The position numbers and the translations under genes are program-made. From RPQJ01 sp963778185 (GTDB taxonomy: Bacteria; Pseudomonadota; Gammaproteobacteria; Steroidobacterales; Steroidobacteraceae), in NCBI GenBank assembly GCA_963778185.1, contig CAVZTF010000003.1:1612001-1676000 (forward strand): DNA of 64,000 bases, in the 5' to 3' direction. Below the pieces are notes generated by a model, which saw only the letters and a program-made list of their open reading frames with translations, ran no database searches and was not told the origin of the DNA. Below, piece by piece: positions 1-11,100 of this stretch (position 1 is its first letter; each line of letters starts with the position of its first letter).

Positions 1-289
1 GGCCGTCGAAGTGCAGCACGCCGCGCAGCTTCACCTGGTTCCTGCCGTCGGCGGACGCCACGCTGAAGCCCTTCTCGCTCGCCTTCACCACCGCGTTGGA
101 GGCCTTCGCGCTCGCGTCGGCTTCTTCCTTGATCTCGAGCTTGCGCTCGAGCACCAGGATCTTCTGCTCCTGCTCGTCCAGGCGCTGCAGCAGGTCCGCG
201 ATGGTGGGCTCGGCCCGGGTCGCTTGCAGCGGCAGCAGGCTCGCAGCGGCCAGGGCGGCGACGCGCCAGCGGTGGGCGTGATCGGTCAT
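1..289 (-). CDS. Phosphate-selective porin O/P family, N-terminal fragment
   Basis: The gene runs off the left edge, so only about 96 N-terminal residues are visible. The product starts with a signal peptide (basic MTDHAHRWR, then an alanine/leucine core ending at TRA). A short coiled-coil follows (heptads around LLQRLDEQEQKILVLERKLE), and then the beginning of a beta-barrel segment, FSVASADGRNQVKLRGVLHFDG. A coiled-coil followed by a short beta strand is typical of OprO/OprP-like outer-membrane porins for phosphate or polyphosphate. The ATG at 289 has a good ribosome binding site (GGAGACC) five bases upstream. Substrate is inferred from family only; the diagnostic barrel is outside the window. 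Confidence 0.7.
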   Translation of the reverse strand, partial: MTDHAHRWRVAALAAASLLPLQATRAEPTIADLLQRLDEQEQKILVLERKLEIKEEADASAKASNAVVKASEKGFSVASADGRNQVKLRGVLHFDG

Positions 290-480
290 TTGCGGTCTCC
301 AGGTCGAGGGAATCGATGAGCGAAATGGTAGGCCGGGGGCGGTAACAGCTTCAGTCGACCACCGGTGACAATGCGGTGACGCGCCAGATCGCGTGGCAAT
401 CAGTGCATAACCGCACCGTTTGTCTGCCGGACCGCGAGGCCCTACGATCGCAGGCCGAGCAGCCCGGCGGAGCCTCCACC

Positions 481-1482
481 ATGATCCCGGACCAGATGAC
501 CTACGTGGCCGCGACCGGCGCGGGTGGACCGGATGTGCTGGGGCTCGCGACCGGCCCGACCCCTCAGCCGCGCGCCGACGAGGTGTTGATCCGGGTGCTG
601 GCGGCCGGCGTCAACCGTCCCGACGTGATCCAGCGCGAAGGGCGCTATCCGCCCCCACCGGATGCGAGCCCCGTGATCGGGCTCGAGGTGGCGGGGGAAG
701 TGGCGGCCGCTGGTGCGGGCGTCACCGCCTTCCGGGTCGGCGACCGGGTTTGTGCACTGACGAACGGCGGCGGGTACGCGCAGTTCTGCGTCGCGCCCGC
801 GACGCAATGCCTGCCATGGCCCGCCGGCTACGACGCCGTTCGCGCCGCCGCCCTGCCCGAGACCTGTTTCACCGTCTGGGCCAACCTGTTCCAGCACGGC
901 CGGCTGGCGCGCGGCGAGGCGGTGCTGGTGCATGGCGGCACGAGCGGCATCGGCGTGACGGCGATCCAGCTGGCGCGCGAGTTTGGCGCGCGCGTCTATG
1001 CGACCGCAGGCAGCGAGGAGAAGTGCGCGGCCTGTCTCAAGCTCGGCGCGGAGGGCGCCGTCAATTATCGCGACGCGGATTTCGCCGAGGCCGTCGCGAA
1101 GTGGACCGGCGGCCGTGGCGTTGACGTCGTGCTCGACATCGTCGGTGCGCCATACTTCGCGCGCAACCTGGCCTCGCTGGCGCTCGACGGGCGACTGGTG
1201 CAGGTCGCAACCATGCTGGGCTCGACGGTGGAACGCCTGGATCTCTTCCAGCTGATGCGCAGGCGCCTGACCATCACGGGCTCGACGATGCGGCCCCGCA
1301 CCACGGTCGAGAAGGGCGCGATAGCGCGCGCATTGCGCGAGCATGTCTGGCCGGTGCTCGATGCGGGCCGCTGCGGACCCGTGGTGCACGCCGTTTTTCC
1401 GCTCGCCGGGGCGGCCGACGCACACCGGCTGATGGAGTCGAGCACGCACATCGGCAAGGTGATGCTCGAGGTGGCGCGCTGA
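481..1482 (+). CDS. NAD(P)H quinone oxidoreductase, PIG3/zinc-type MDR family
   Basis: A medium-chain dehydrogenase/reductase of 333 residues, the usual length of the PIG3 family. The N-terminal half carries the family motif GVNRPDVIQREGRYPPPP. A Rossmann domain for NADPH follows (VLVHGGTSGIGVTAIQLAR). The protein should be a cytosolic one- or two-electron quinone reductase. The open frame begins at 376, but I chose ATG 481 because the homologous sequence begins there (MIPDQMTYVAA) and a GGCGGAG element precedes it. No zinc-binding cysteine set is visible, as expected for this family. The gene is convergent with the metal exporter and the stop codons are one base apart. Confidence 0.88.
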   Translation: MIPDQMTYVAATGAGGPDVLGLATGPTPQPRADEVLIRVLAAGVNRPDVIQREGRYPPPPDASPVIGLEVAGEVAAAGAGVTAFRVGDRVCALTNGGGYAQFCVAPATQCLPWPAGYDAVRAAALPETCFTVWANLFQHGRLARGEAVLVHGGTSGIGVTAIQLAREFGARVYATAGSEEKCAACLKLGAEGAVNYRDADFAEAVAKWTGGRGVDVVLDIVGAPYFARNLASLALDGRLVQVATMLGSTVERLDLFQLMRRRLTITGSTMRPRTTVEKGAIARALREHVWPVLDAGRCGPVVHAVFPLAGAADAHRLMESSTHIGKVMLEVAR

Positions 1483-1483
1483 C

Positions 1484-2431
1484 TCAGGCCCCGTGCGCGG
1501 TGAGCTCCACGGTGATGTGGACCAGCTCCTCGTGCACCGACAGGCGGCGCCGGACCTCGTCGATCGTCACGTCCGCGGTCGCCGCGATGCTGACGATGCA
1601 CGCGTACTTGCCCTTGCCGACCCGCCACACGTGCAGGTCGCGCAGCTCGGCCGGCTGCGGCAGCGACTCGATGACCTCGAAGATCTCTTTCGCCACCGGC
1701 GCGTCCATCTCCGCGTCGAGCAGCACCCGCCCCGTTTCGCGCAGCAGGCCGAATGCCCAGCGCGCGACGAGCACGGTGCCTACGAGTCCCATGACCGGGT
1801 CCAGCCAGGTCGCGCCCAGGTACCTGCCGCCGACGAGCGCGGCGATGGCGAGCACCGAGGTGGCGGCATCCGCGATCACGTGCAGGTAGGCGGCGCGCAG
1901 GTTGAGGTCGTGATGGTGGTGATGCCCGTGCCCGTGGCCATCGCCGTGCGCCTCGTGCGCGTGCCCGTGGGCGCCCGTCGACAGCAACCACGCCGAGACC
2001 ACGTTCACGGCGAGTCCGAGGACCGCCACGGGGATCGCCTCGTCGAACCGGATTGGCGCAGGCTGGAACAGGCGGCTCACCGACTCGAAGCCCATGTAGG
2101 CGGCGACGGCGAGCAGGAACACCGCGCTCGTGTAGCCGCCCAGGACCTCGATCTTCCAGGTGCCGAACGTGAATCGCGGGTCCTCTGCATGCCGGCGAGC
2201 GAGCGCGTACGCCCCTGCCGCGACGCCGAGCGCGAGCGCGTGGGAGCTCATGTGCCAGCCGTCGGCCAGCAGGGCCATCGAGCCGAACACCGTGCCCGCC
2301 ACGATCTCGACGACCATCATCGCGGCCGTGAGCCACATCACCTGCCGCGTGCGGCGCTCGGCCAGCGGGTTGTGCACGTCGTAGACGTGCGAGTGATAGG
2401 TGCCGGGGCGGGTCTCGCCGCGGGGTTTCAT
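1484..2431 (-). CDS. dmeF: Cation diffusion facilitator, DmeF-type Co/Ni exporter
   Basis: An inner-membrane antiporter of 315 residues with the six-helix CDF fold. The metal site motif in the second helix reads GSMALLADGWHMSSHA, typical of DmeF. A long histidine/glycine-rich cytoplasmic loop near 150-175 ends in five consecutive histidines just before DLNLRAAYLHVIADAATS. A C-terminal cytoplasmic domain follows. DmeF members export cobalt and nickel; this substrate is inferred by family resemblance. The open frame extends to 2518, but the ATG at 2431 (MKPRGETRPGTYHSH) fits homologues and avoids overlap with the upstream regulator, whose stop is 17 bases away. The two genes are probably co-transcribed. 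Confidence 0.85.
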   Translation of the reverse strand: MKPRGETRPGTYHSHVYDVHNPLAERRTRQVMWLTAAMMVVEIVAGTVFGSMALLADGWHMSSHALALGVAAGAYALARRHAEDPRFTFGTWKIEVLGGYTSAVFLLAVAAYMGFESVSRLFQPAPIRFDEAIPVAVLGLAVNVVSAWLLSTGAHGHAHEAHGDGHGHGHHHHHDLNLRAAYLHVIADAATSVLAIAALVGGRYLGATWLDPVMGLVGTVLVARWAFGLLRETGRVLLDAEMDAPVAKEIFEVIESLPQPAELRDLHVWRVGKGKYACIVSIAATADVTIDEVRRRLSVHEELVHITVELTAHGA

Positions 2432-2447
2432 GCGACCGCCCGCCCAG

Positions 2448-3422
2448 TCATCGGGCGGGCAGCTCGAGTCCCGCCACCAGCTCGTCCACGTCGCCCTGCG
2501 TCGCGGCGTGGGCGGCACGCTCGATCAGCCGCCGCGTGAGGTGAGGCGCGAAGAGCTGCACGAAGTCGATCTGGTACTTGCGCAGCAGCCCGCCGCGACG
2601 GAAGCCGATCCAGCTGGTGTGCGCCGGGAAGAGGTGCGAGGTGTCGATCTCGACCAGGTCCGCATCCTCCTTCGGGTCGATGGCCATGCTGGCCACGATG
2701 CCGATGCCGAGCCCGAGGCGCACGTAGGTCTTGATCACGTCGGCGTCGCGCGCGGTCAGCGCCACGTTCGGCACCAGGCCTTCCTTCGCGAAGATGTCGT
2801 GCAGGGACGACGGCCCGTTGAAGCTGAAGACGTAGGTGATGATCGGGTGCGCCGCGAGCTGCTTGAGCGTGGGCTTCTTCACCTTGGCGAGCGGGTGGCC
2901 CTTCGGCACCACCACGTGGCGGTGCCAGCGGTAGCAGGGCAGCAGTGCGTAGCCCGGGAAGAGCGACTGCGAGCCGGTGGCAATGGCGAAATCGATGCGG
3001 TCGAGCTCCGCCATCTCGCCGATCTGCTCCGAGGTGCCCTGGTGCAGGTTCAAGCGCACGTCGGGGTACTGCTCGCGGAACTGGCGGATCACGTCCGGCA
3101 GCACGTAGCGCGCCTGGGTGTGGGTGGTGGCGATGGAGAGCGCGCCGCGCGCCTCGTCCTTGAAGTCGTCCGAGAGGCGCTTGATGTTCTGCACCTCGCG
3201 CAGGATGCGCACGGCGCGGTCGATCACCTGCTGGCCGGCCGGCGTCACGCGCGAGAGGTTGCGGCCGTCGCGCACGAAGATCTGGAAGCCGAGCTCGTCC
3301 TCGAGCAGCTTGATCTGCTTGGACACCCCCGGCTGGGAGGTGTGCAGTTTTTCGGCGGCGGCCGTGATGTTGAGGCCCGTCTGGGCGACGGCCGCGAGGT
3401 AGCGGAGCTGGTGGAGCTTCAT
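2448..3422 (-). CDS. cysB: LysR-family transcriptional regulator CysB
   Basis: A 324-residue LysR regulator. The N-terminal winged helix-turn-helix (residues 1-60) reads MKLHQLRYLAAVAQTGLNIT and then SQPGVSKQIKLLE. The effector domain contains TTHTQARYVLP, the anion-binding signature of CysB/Cbl proteins, and the length equals that of CysB. CysB activates cysteine biosynthesis genes when N-acetylserine binds and sulfate is limiting; this is family knowledge. It is divergent from comM, with about 110 bp between the starts, and sits just upstream of the metal exporter gene. A link between sulfur status and metal export is possible but not shown by the sequence. Confidence 0.9.
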   Translation of the reverse strand: MKLHQLRYLAAVAQTGLNITAAAEKLHTSQPGVSKQIKLLEDELGFQIFVRDGRNLSRVTPAGQQVIDRAVRILREVQNIKRLSDDFKDEARGALSIATTHTQARYVLPDVIRQFREQYPDVRLNLHQGTSEQIGEMAELDRIDFAIATGSQSLFPGYALLPCYRWHRHVVVPKGHPLAKVKKPTLKQLAAHPIITYVFSFNGPSSLHDIFAKEGLVPNVALTARDADVIKTYVRLGLGIGIVASMAIDPKEDADLVEIDTSHLFPAHTSWIGFRRGGLLRKYQIDFVQLFAPHLTRRLIERAAHAATQGDVDELVAGLELPAR

Positions 3423-3532
3423 GGGGGCATTCTAGCGAAAGAAATACGCGCCCTTTCCGGCAGATTCCCGCTTTGACGGCCGGCCGAGGAGTGCCCGCAT
3501 GCTGGCGGACTCGTTCGGACAGGAGACCGCCC

Positions 3533-5056
3533 ATGAGCTTCGCCACCATCCTGAGCCGCAGCCAGCAGGGACTCGAGGCGCCGCTGGTCCGTGTCGAGGT
3601 GCATGTCGGCTCGGGCCTGCCGGCGTTCTCGATCGTCGGACTTCCCGAAACGGTCGTGAAGGAGAGCAAGGACCGGGTCCGCGCGGCCCTTGCCAACTGC
3701 GGCCTGGAGCTGCCGGCGGGACACATCACCGTAAGTCTTGCCCCGGCCGACCTGCCCAAGGAGGGTGGGCGGTTCGACCTGCCCATCGCGGTCGGCATAC
3801 TCGTCGCCTCCGCCCAGCTGCCTTCCGGCCCCTTCGATGCGACCGAGCTTTACGGCGAGCTCTCGCTGGGGGGCGAACTGCATCCGATTCGCGGGGTGCT
3901 GCCGACCGCGCTGCAGGGGATGCGCGCCGGCCACAGGCTCGTGTTCCCGGCCGGCAACCTCGGTGAGGCGGCACTGGCTCGCTACGGTCGCGCCCTTGGG
4001 GCAGGTCACCTGCTCGACGTGTGCGGCTATGCACGGGGCACGCGTCCGCTGCCTGCCGTGGGCACGCCGCCTGCAACCATCGACATGGCCGCAGGGCGGG
4101 ACCTCGCTGACGTGCGCGGGCAGTCCCGTGCCCGGCGGGCACTCGAGATCGCGGCGGCGGGAGGGCACAGCGTCCTGCTGATCGGTCCACCAGGCTGCGG
4201 AAAGAGCATGCTCGCGCAGCGACTGCCCGGGATCCTGCCCGCGATGACCGAGGATGAAGCGCTCGAAACCGCGGCGGTGCGCTCGCTCGCCGACCGCGGC
4301 TTTCGCATCGAGGAGTGGCGGCAGCGCCCATTCCGCAGTCCTCATCACACGGCGTCGGCGATTGCGCTCGTCGGGGGCGGCGGGCGGCCGCGGCCGGGAG
4401 AGATCTCGCTCGCTCACAACGGCGTGCTGTTTCTCGACGAACTGCCCGAATTCGATCACGGAGTGCTGGAGGTGCTGCGCGAGCCACTCGAATCGGGGCG
4501 CATCGTTATCGCACGCGCCGGCCGCCACGCGGAGTTCCCGGCACGCTTCCAGTTGGTGGCCGCGATGAATCCCTGTCCCTGCGGTCATCTCGGCGACCCG
4601 GCGGCGACCTGCCGTTGCACGCCGGAGCGCATCGCGTCGTACCGTGGCCGTGTCTCAGGGCCGTTGCTCGATCGCATCGACCTGCACGTCGAAGTGCCGC
4701 GAGTGCCGACTGCGGAGATTGCGCGTGACGAGCGCGCGGAGGCCTCCCTCGCGGTGGCGGCGCGCGTGGCCATGGCTCGCGCCCGGCAAGTCGAGCGCCA
4801 GGGGCATGCGAACGCCGGACTGGACGGACCGGACGCACTGCACGCCGTGCGCGCCGACGCCGATGCGCTGGCTCTGCTCGGCGAGGCGATGCAGCGGCTC
4901 GCCCTGTCGGCGCGGGCGTATCACCGTGTGCTGAGGGTCGCTCGCACCATCGCGGATCTGGGGCGCAGCGATAGCGTCCGCGCCGGCCACGTTGCGGAGG
5001 CCGTGACGTTGCGGCAACTCGACCGACGCAGCGCAGGTGCAGCGATTTCGGCGTGA
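3533..5056 (+). CDS. comM: YifB/ComM family Mg-chelatase-like AAA+ ATPase
   Basis: A 507-residue protein of typical ComM length. The N-terminal Lon-protease-like fold (MSFATILSRSQQGLEAPLV) is followed by the AAA+ domain, with Walker A GPPGCGKS at residues 218-225 and Walker B VLFLDELPEF. The cysteine-bearing loop NPCPCGHLGDP is a family hallmark, and a C-terminal Mg-chelatase domain closes the protein. ComM is a hexameric helicase that promotes branch migration during natural transformation. The frame opens at 3473, but ATG 3533 follows an AGGAGA ribosome binding site and matches the conserved N-terminus. Confidence 0.93.
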   Translation: MSFATILSRSQQGLEAPLVRVEVHVGSGLPAFSIVGLPETVVKESKDRVRAALANCGLELPAGHITVSLAPADLPKEGGRFDLPIAVGILVASAQLPSGPFDATELYGELSLGGELHPIRGVLPTALQGMRAGHRLVFPAGNLGEAALARYGRALGAGHLLDVCGYARGTRPLPAVGTPPATIDMAAGRDLADVRGQSRARRALEIAAAGGHSVLLIGPPGCGKSMLAQRLPGILPAMTEDEALETAAVRSLADRGFRIEEWRQRPFRSPHHTASAIALVGGGGRPRPGEISLAHNGVLFLDELPEFDHGVLEVLREPLESGRIVIARAGRHAEFPARFQLVAAMNPCPCGHLGDPAATCRCTPERIASYRGRVSGPLLDRIDLHVEVPRVPTAEIARDERAEASLAVAARVAMARARQVERQGHANAGLDGPDALHAVRADADALALLGEAMQRLALSARAYHRVLRVARTIADLGRSDSVRAGHVAEAVTLRQLDRRSAGAAISA

Positions 5057-5156
5057 AGCCGGCAATTAATCACACAGACGCCGGGCGGTAGGCGGCGCAA
5101 GACTCGCCACCAGGAAGCCTGCATCGTGCAGGACGACGCCAGGGAAGGTATCCGCC

Positions 5157-8100
5157 ATGAACAGGGTCGCAGGGTCGCGATGGTGCGTGATGTCGCTGGG
5201 TGTGCTGCTCGGTGCGCTGGCCCAGGCAGAGACCACGGTCGGTCGGACGGAGGGGGACGCGGGCGTCTCGCCCACGGGAGCCGCCCGCTACACGATTCCG
5301 CTGACACTGCCGCCGGGGACGCATGGGCTCGCCCCGTCGCTTGCAATCACCTACGACAGCCGCGGCGGCAACGGCCTGCTCGGTGTGGGCTTCCGTCTCT
5401 CAGGCCTGTCGCAGATCAGTCGCTGCGGCAATACGCTGGCGCAGGACGGCAAGCTCGGCGCCGTAGCACTCGACTGGAGCGACCGCTTCTGCCTCGACGG
5501 ACTGCGGCTGCGCCTGACCACGGGCAGCTACGGCGCCGCCGGCTCGCAGTACCAGACCGAGGTCGAGACTTTCGCGCGAGTCACCGCGCTCGGATCGGCC
5601 GGCGTCGGGCCAGCGTCGTTCCGCGTCGAACGGCGCGACGGGCTGATCTATGAATACGGCGCCACGGACGACTCACGCGTCGAGTCATCGGGTAGCACGA
5701 CGGCGCGCGAGTGGGCCGTCAACCGGATCCGCGACCGCGACGGCAATTATGCCGACGTCGTGTATGCGGAAGGTTCGACGAGCGGGGAGCATCGACCGCT
5801 GCGCATCGATTACGCCGGCAACCTGCTCACTGGCGCCGCACCCTACTACTCGGTCCGGTTCGTCTATGAGCTGCGCCCGTCGGTGGACGTGCCCACGCGC
5901 TATGTTGCCGCCGGCGTCCTGAGCGAGCCGCGGCGCCTCGACCGCATCGACGTCGTGCAGATCACGACCGGCCGCATCGTGCGAAGCTTCGACCTTGCAT
6001 ACGCCGCGCCCGGCGCCACGGGCCGCAGCCGCCTCGACAGTCTGCGGGAGTGTGCGGGGTCCTCGTGCTGGCCGCCGACACAGTTCGGCTGGACTGCCGT
6101 GAGCGCCGGCTGGAGCGTGAACATGTCAGTGACGCTCCCTGCGGCAAGCTACGCGTCGTCACTTCCCGGCGACATCGACGGTGACGGGTTCGACGACATC
6201 GCTTACCAGGACTCGACGACCCGCCAGTGGGCAATCCTGAGGGGCGGTCCCCATGGGTTCCAGTATCCCGCGGTCAACACAGGTCTGGGCGCCGACAGCG
6301 TTCCGACGCAGGCCATCACGGCGGACGTGGACGGCGATGGCAGGCGCGAAATCCTGGTTCCGGGCGGAGGCAACGACTGGCACCGTCTGCACCGTACGTC
6401 GTCCGGTGCCTATGCGTACAACGCCATGGGCATCATCAACCCGTCGCCGCCCGGCGGGCTGATTGCCGCGGACATCGACGGCGACGGCCGCGACGACCTC
6501 GTGTATGTCAAGTCCGACGGCAACGCCATCCACTGGCGCCGCAACCAGACCGTCACGGCCACGAGTTACGCCGTCGAGGCCGTGCTCTGGTCGGTGCCGG
6601 CCGGGATGCGATTGCCCGCGGCGCCCTTCATCGAGTCCTCTCAGCGTTTCCGCTCCATCGTCCGCAGCGGCGACTTCAACGGGGACGGTCGGGTAGACCT
6701 GCTCGTGCTCGCCCAGCAAAGCACCTGCGGCACGACGCCGACCTGCACGACGTGGACGAATCGCTGGACCGTTCTTGCCTCGACCGGCACCAGGTTGGTT
6801 CCGCAGTACACCTTCGACGGCAACGCGGAGTCACTGTTGGCGGACTTCAATGCCGATGGGCTGACCGACATCGGCTACTCGCCCACGGGCGGCCAATGGC
6901 GGCTGTTGCTCGGAACCGGGGCACGCGGCGGGAGCCTGGCCGGCTTCTCAGCGCCGGTGTCCAGTGGCGCCGAGGCGTCACCGGCCGGCGCGCGGGCCAT
7001 GATCATCGACTGGGACGCCGATGGCCGCGCGGACCTCCTGCAGCCAACCGCCACGGGTACCCTGCAGTACTGCCGCTCCACGGGCGCCACCTTCGAGCCG
7101 TGCCAGCCGGCGGGCATCACGCCGGGTACCGTGCCCTCCTCGCCGATGACGCTCGACATCAACGGCGACGGTTATCCGGACCTGGTGTACTCAGCGTCCG
7201 GGATCCGCCTGCACCTTCACCACCAGGTGCCGCAGGACACGCTCGTCTCGGCGACGGACGGGCTCGGGGCGAGGACCGATTTCGAATACGCCATTGCAAA
7301 CAATCCAGCCGTGCACGCGGTCGGAAGCGGATCCGTGTTCCCCGTCCGGGACCTGGCGCGACTCGGCCACGTCGTATCGAGGATGACCCGCGCGAGCGCA
7401 AGCGGGCCGCAGCAGGAGACGTACTACTACGAAGGTGCCAAGGGGCATGTGCAGGGCCGCGGTTTCCTCGGCTTCGCACGCCGCACGGCGACGCCATCGA
7501 ATGGCAGCCCGGTACGGGTGGAGGATTACCTGCAGGACCCAGCGGAGATTGCGACTCTCGGAGCGCCTTCGCAGACGACGCTGCAACAGCGCTCGGGCGC
7601 GCCACTCGTGCGCACCAGCTACGTGTGGGGTCGTCACAACTTCGGAGTCGGCCAGCAGACGCGTGCCTTCGCGTATCCGTCGCAGGTTACGACCGAACGC
7701 TACGAACTCGACGGGACAGGGGTCTCCAGCACGACCGCCACCAACATCATCGATGTGTTCGGCACGGCGGTGCGACGCGATCTGGTGACCATCGAGCGTT
7801 CCAAAGGCTCGAACCCCGGCGCCGCGCACTTCGAGACCACGACGCTCGCGGGCGTGGTGAATGACACCGTGAACTGGTGCCTGGGACGGCCCGCGACCGC
7901 CCAGGTGACCCGCTGGCACACCCTGCCGGGCGGTGCGCAGGTGACACGAAGCTTCGGTCAAGCCTGGGACTACGTGCGCTGTCGTGTCATGCAACAGGTC
8001 GTCGAGCCATCGAGCGACACGCTGCGCGTGACCACCGACCTGGCCTACGACGCCTACGGCAATCCGGGCACTGTCAGCACGACGCCTGCCGCGCAACCCG

Positions 8101-11100
8101 TGCGCGCCACGTCCTACACCTGGGCCGAGAATGGACGGTTCCTTCGTACCACCACGAACCCGGAAGGCCACGTCGAGACCATCGCCTGGGACAGCGCACT
8201 TGCGCAGCCTGTCGCAATCACCAGCCCCAATGGCCTGGTCACGAACCTGCAATACGACGATTTCGGAAGGCCGATCCGGCAGTCAGGGCCCGACGGCACC
8301 AGCACCACGGTCATGCGCGCTTTCTGCGGTGCAAGCTGCGTCTGGCCCGGCACGTCATTCATCGTCAGCTCGACGAAACGAGGCAACGGTGATGCACAGG
8401 TCTCAACACTGGAGACGGGTTACGACATCCATGGACGTGAGGTGTACGCCCGGCGTGAGCGACCCGGCGGCAGCCAGTCCTTCCGAGTCCTGGGCTACGA
8501 TTCCCGCGGACTTGTCGCCCGGGAGAGCCTTCCGGCACCCTGCTGCGCAGCGCCAGGGAGCTGGGTGGTACACGCCTACGACGCACTCGGTCGCCGCATC
8601 TCGACGGAGAGGCCCACGAGCCAGTCGGTCGCGACCCCGGTGGTGAACCGTTGGAGCCATGACGGCCTCGTGGTCACCGCCACCGACCCCCTCGGACGCG
8701 CCACGACGCACCGCCTCGACGCCCTCGGTCGTGTGCTGCAGGTCGTCGACCCAGCCTCGACCGACACGGACTACGAGTACGACGCCTTCGGCAACCTCGT
8801 GACCGTGCGTGACTTCGCGGGGTCATCGACCGTCATCGGCTACGACGTGCGCGGGTTCCGACGAAGCATCAGCGACCCGAGTGCCGGGCGCTGGACGTAC
8901 GACTACTTCCCGCTCGGCGAAGTCAGGTCGCATACCAATGCGCGGGGCCAATCGACCACATTCAGTTATGACAGGCTGTCGCGCCCGGTGACGCGAACGG
9001 AGCCCGAGGGCAAGACGACCTGGACCTGGGGCAAGTCGGTTTCGAGTCGCAATGTCGGAGCCCTGGCCTCCGTGGTGTCGCCCGGATTCCGCGAGTCATA
9101 CCAGTACGACGCACTTGGCCGGCCGGCGACGGTCACGACGACGATCGCAGGCGTGACGCTGGTGACGCGGCAGTCGTACGACACAGTGACAGGGCTGCCG
9201 GACACGCTCACCTATCCGGCGTCCACCGGCACGAGTCCGCTGCGTGTGCGCCGTCATTACGATCGCGGCAGGCTCGTCCGCCTGAGTGATGCCGACACCG
9301 GTGCGTCCTACTGGCAGATGAACGGCGTCGACGACGCCGGACACGTCACCGACGAGACGTTGGGCAACGGCGTACGTGTCGCAAGCGACTACGACGCGAT
9401 AACGGGTCTGCTGGTTGGACGGACATCGGGTCCCGGCGGAAGCAGCGAGCACCAGGACCTGCTGTATGCGTGGGACTCGCTCGGCAACCTGGTGTGGCGC
9501 GAAGAGCGCAACCTTGGCGTCCAGGAGCAGTACCACTACGACGCCCGCGACCGTCTCGACTACGTGTTGCGCAACGGGTCGGTGGTGCTCGACCTGGGTT
9601 ACGACGACGCCGGCAACATCACCTACAAATCCGACGTCGGCGACTATCGCTACGACGTGAACCGCAGGAGCGCCGTCGTCGCGGCCGGCGCCAACGCGTA
9701 TGCCTACGATGCGAACGGGGCCGTGGTGAGCGCCAGCGGCACCACGATCAGCTGGCAGAGCTTCGACCTGCCAGGCCAGGTGAACCATCCGGGTGGCAAC
9801 TATTCAGCGTTCTACTACGGTCCCGACCGTGCACGGTATCGCCAGGTGGCGCGCGCCGGCGGCATCTCGACGGAAACCCTGTACGCGGCAGGCGGCCTCT
9901 TTGAACGCGTGACGACCGGCGGTGCGACCAGCTACCGGCACTACCTGCATGCCGATGGTCGGCGGGTCGCCGTGCACACGCGCTCCTCGACCTCCTCGCC
10001 GAGTACCGTGTACCTGCTCGAAGATCACCAGGGCGGTGTCGACGGCTTCACGTCGACGTCCGGCGCACTCCTGGGCCGCAACTCCTACCAGCCCCATGGC
10101 GCTCGCCGATCAGGCGACTGGCTTGCCGGCGCACCGACCGCGGCCGAGTGGCAGCAGATCAAGGACACGACTTCGCGCGGATACACCGACCACGAGCACC
10201 TCGACAATCTCGGACTCATCCACATGAATGGCCGCGTGTACGACCCCGTGCTCGGCCGTTTCCTCAGCCCGGACGCCCTGGTACAGGCGCCGTATGACAG
10301 CCAGTCCCTGAATCGATACAGCTACGTGCGTAACAACCCGCTGCGGTTCTCGGACCCGACGGGGTTCTGTTTCAACACGAGCGCACCGCTGGGCCCGCAT
10401 CCAGCGGCCTGTCTCGAGACCATCGTCGTCACGTCGGACAGGTGGCCCCGATCAGGGTCCTGGTGGGATCTGGTCATGCCGGACGTCGGCGGGAGAGGCG
10501 GAATGCTCGGACGCCCGGGGGAACGAGACGTCCGTGGCGGTCCAGGTGTACGTCCTGGCGCTCCCGATCCGGCGCCTCCGCCCGTCACCGGGCCGGCCGA
10601 CGTCGTGGCCACCGTTACGGCTTCACGACTGTCCTTCTCGCCCAGTTTCGGTCTGGCGCCGGTATTGCCCGGTCACTGGCTGCTCCAGTACGGGATGCAT
10701 GCCTCGCGAGCGCTGCTGACGGCGGGCGCCGCCGGGACGATAGCGGCGGCACTGGCTGCGCCGGCCGTCACATCGGATACCAGCGACCTGCTCGATGACC
10801 AGGGCAACCCTCACTATGTCTACCATTTCACCAACGATGTCGGTAAGCGAGGCATCAGTGACAGCGGCTTGCTGATGCCGGGCGGCAGCGGCCTCATATA
10901 CTTTTCTGCCTTGCCGTACCCTGACGCAACCCAGGCACAGAGCGCGCTGTCTCTTCCCAGGGCTCCGAGTGGATACTTCCTGGTCCCGCGTTCGAATATC
11001 CGCGGTCCATTGACCTGGAGCGTCGTTGCGCCAAACTTCGGGCAGCCAGGGGGAGGATTGGAGGCGTCCGCCAGCGGAAGTGTTCCGCTTGCCGGTGCGC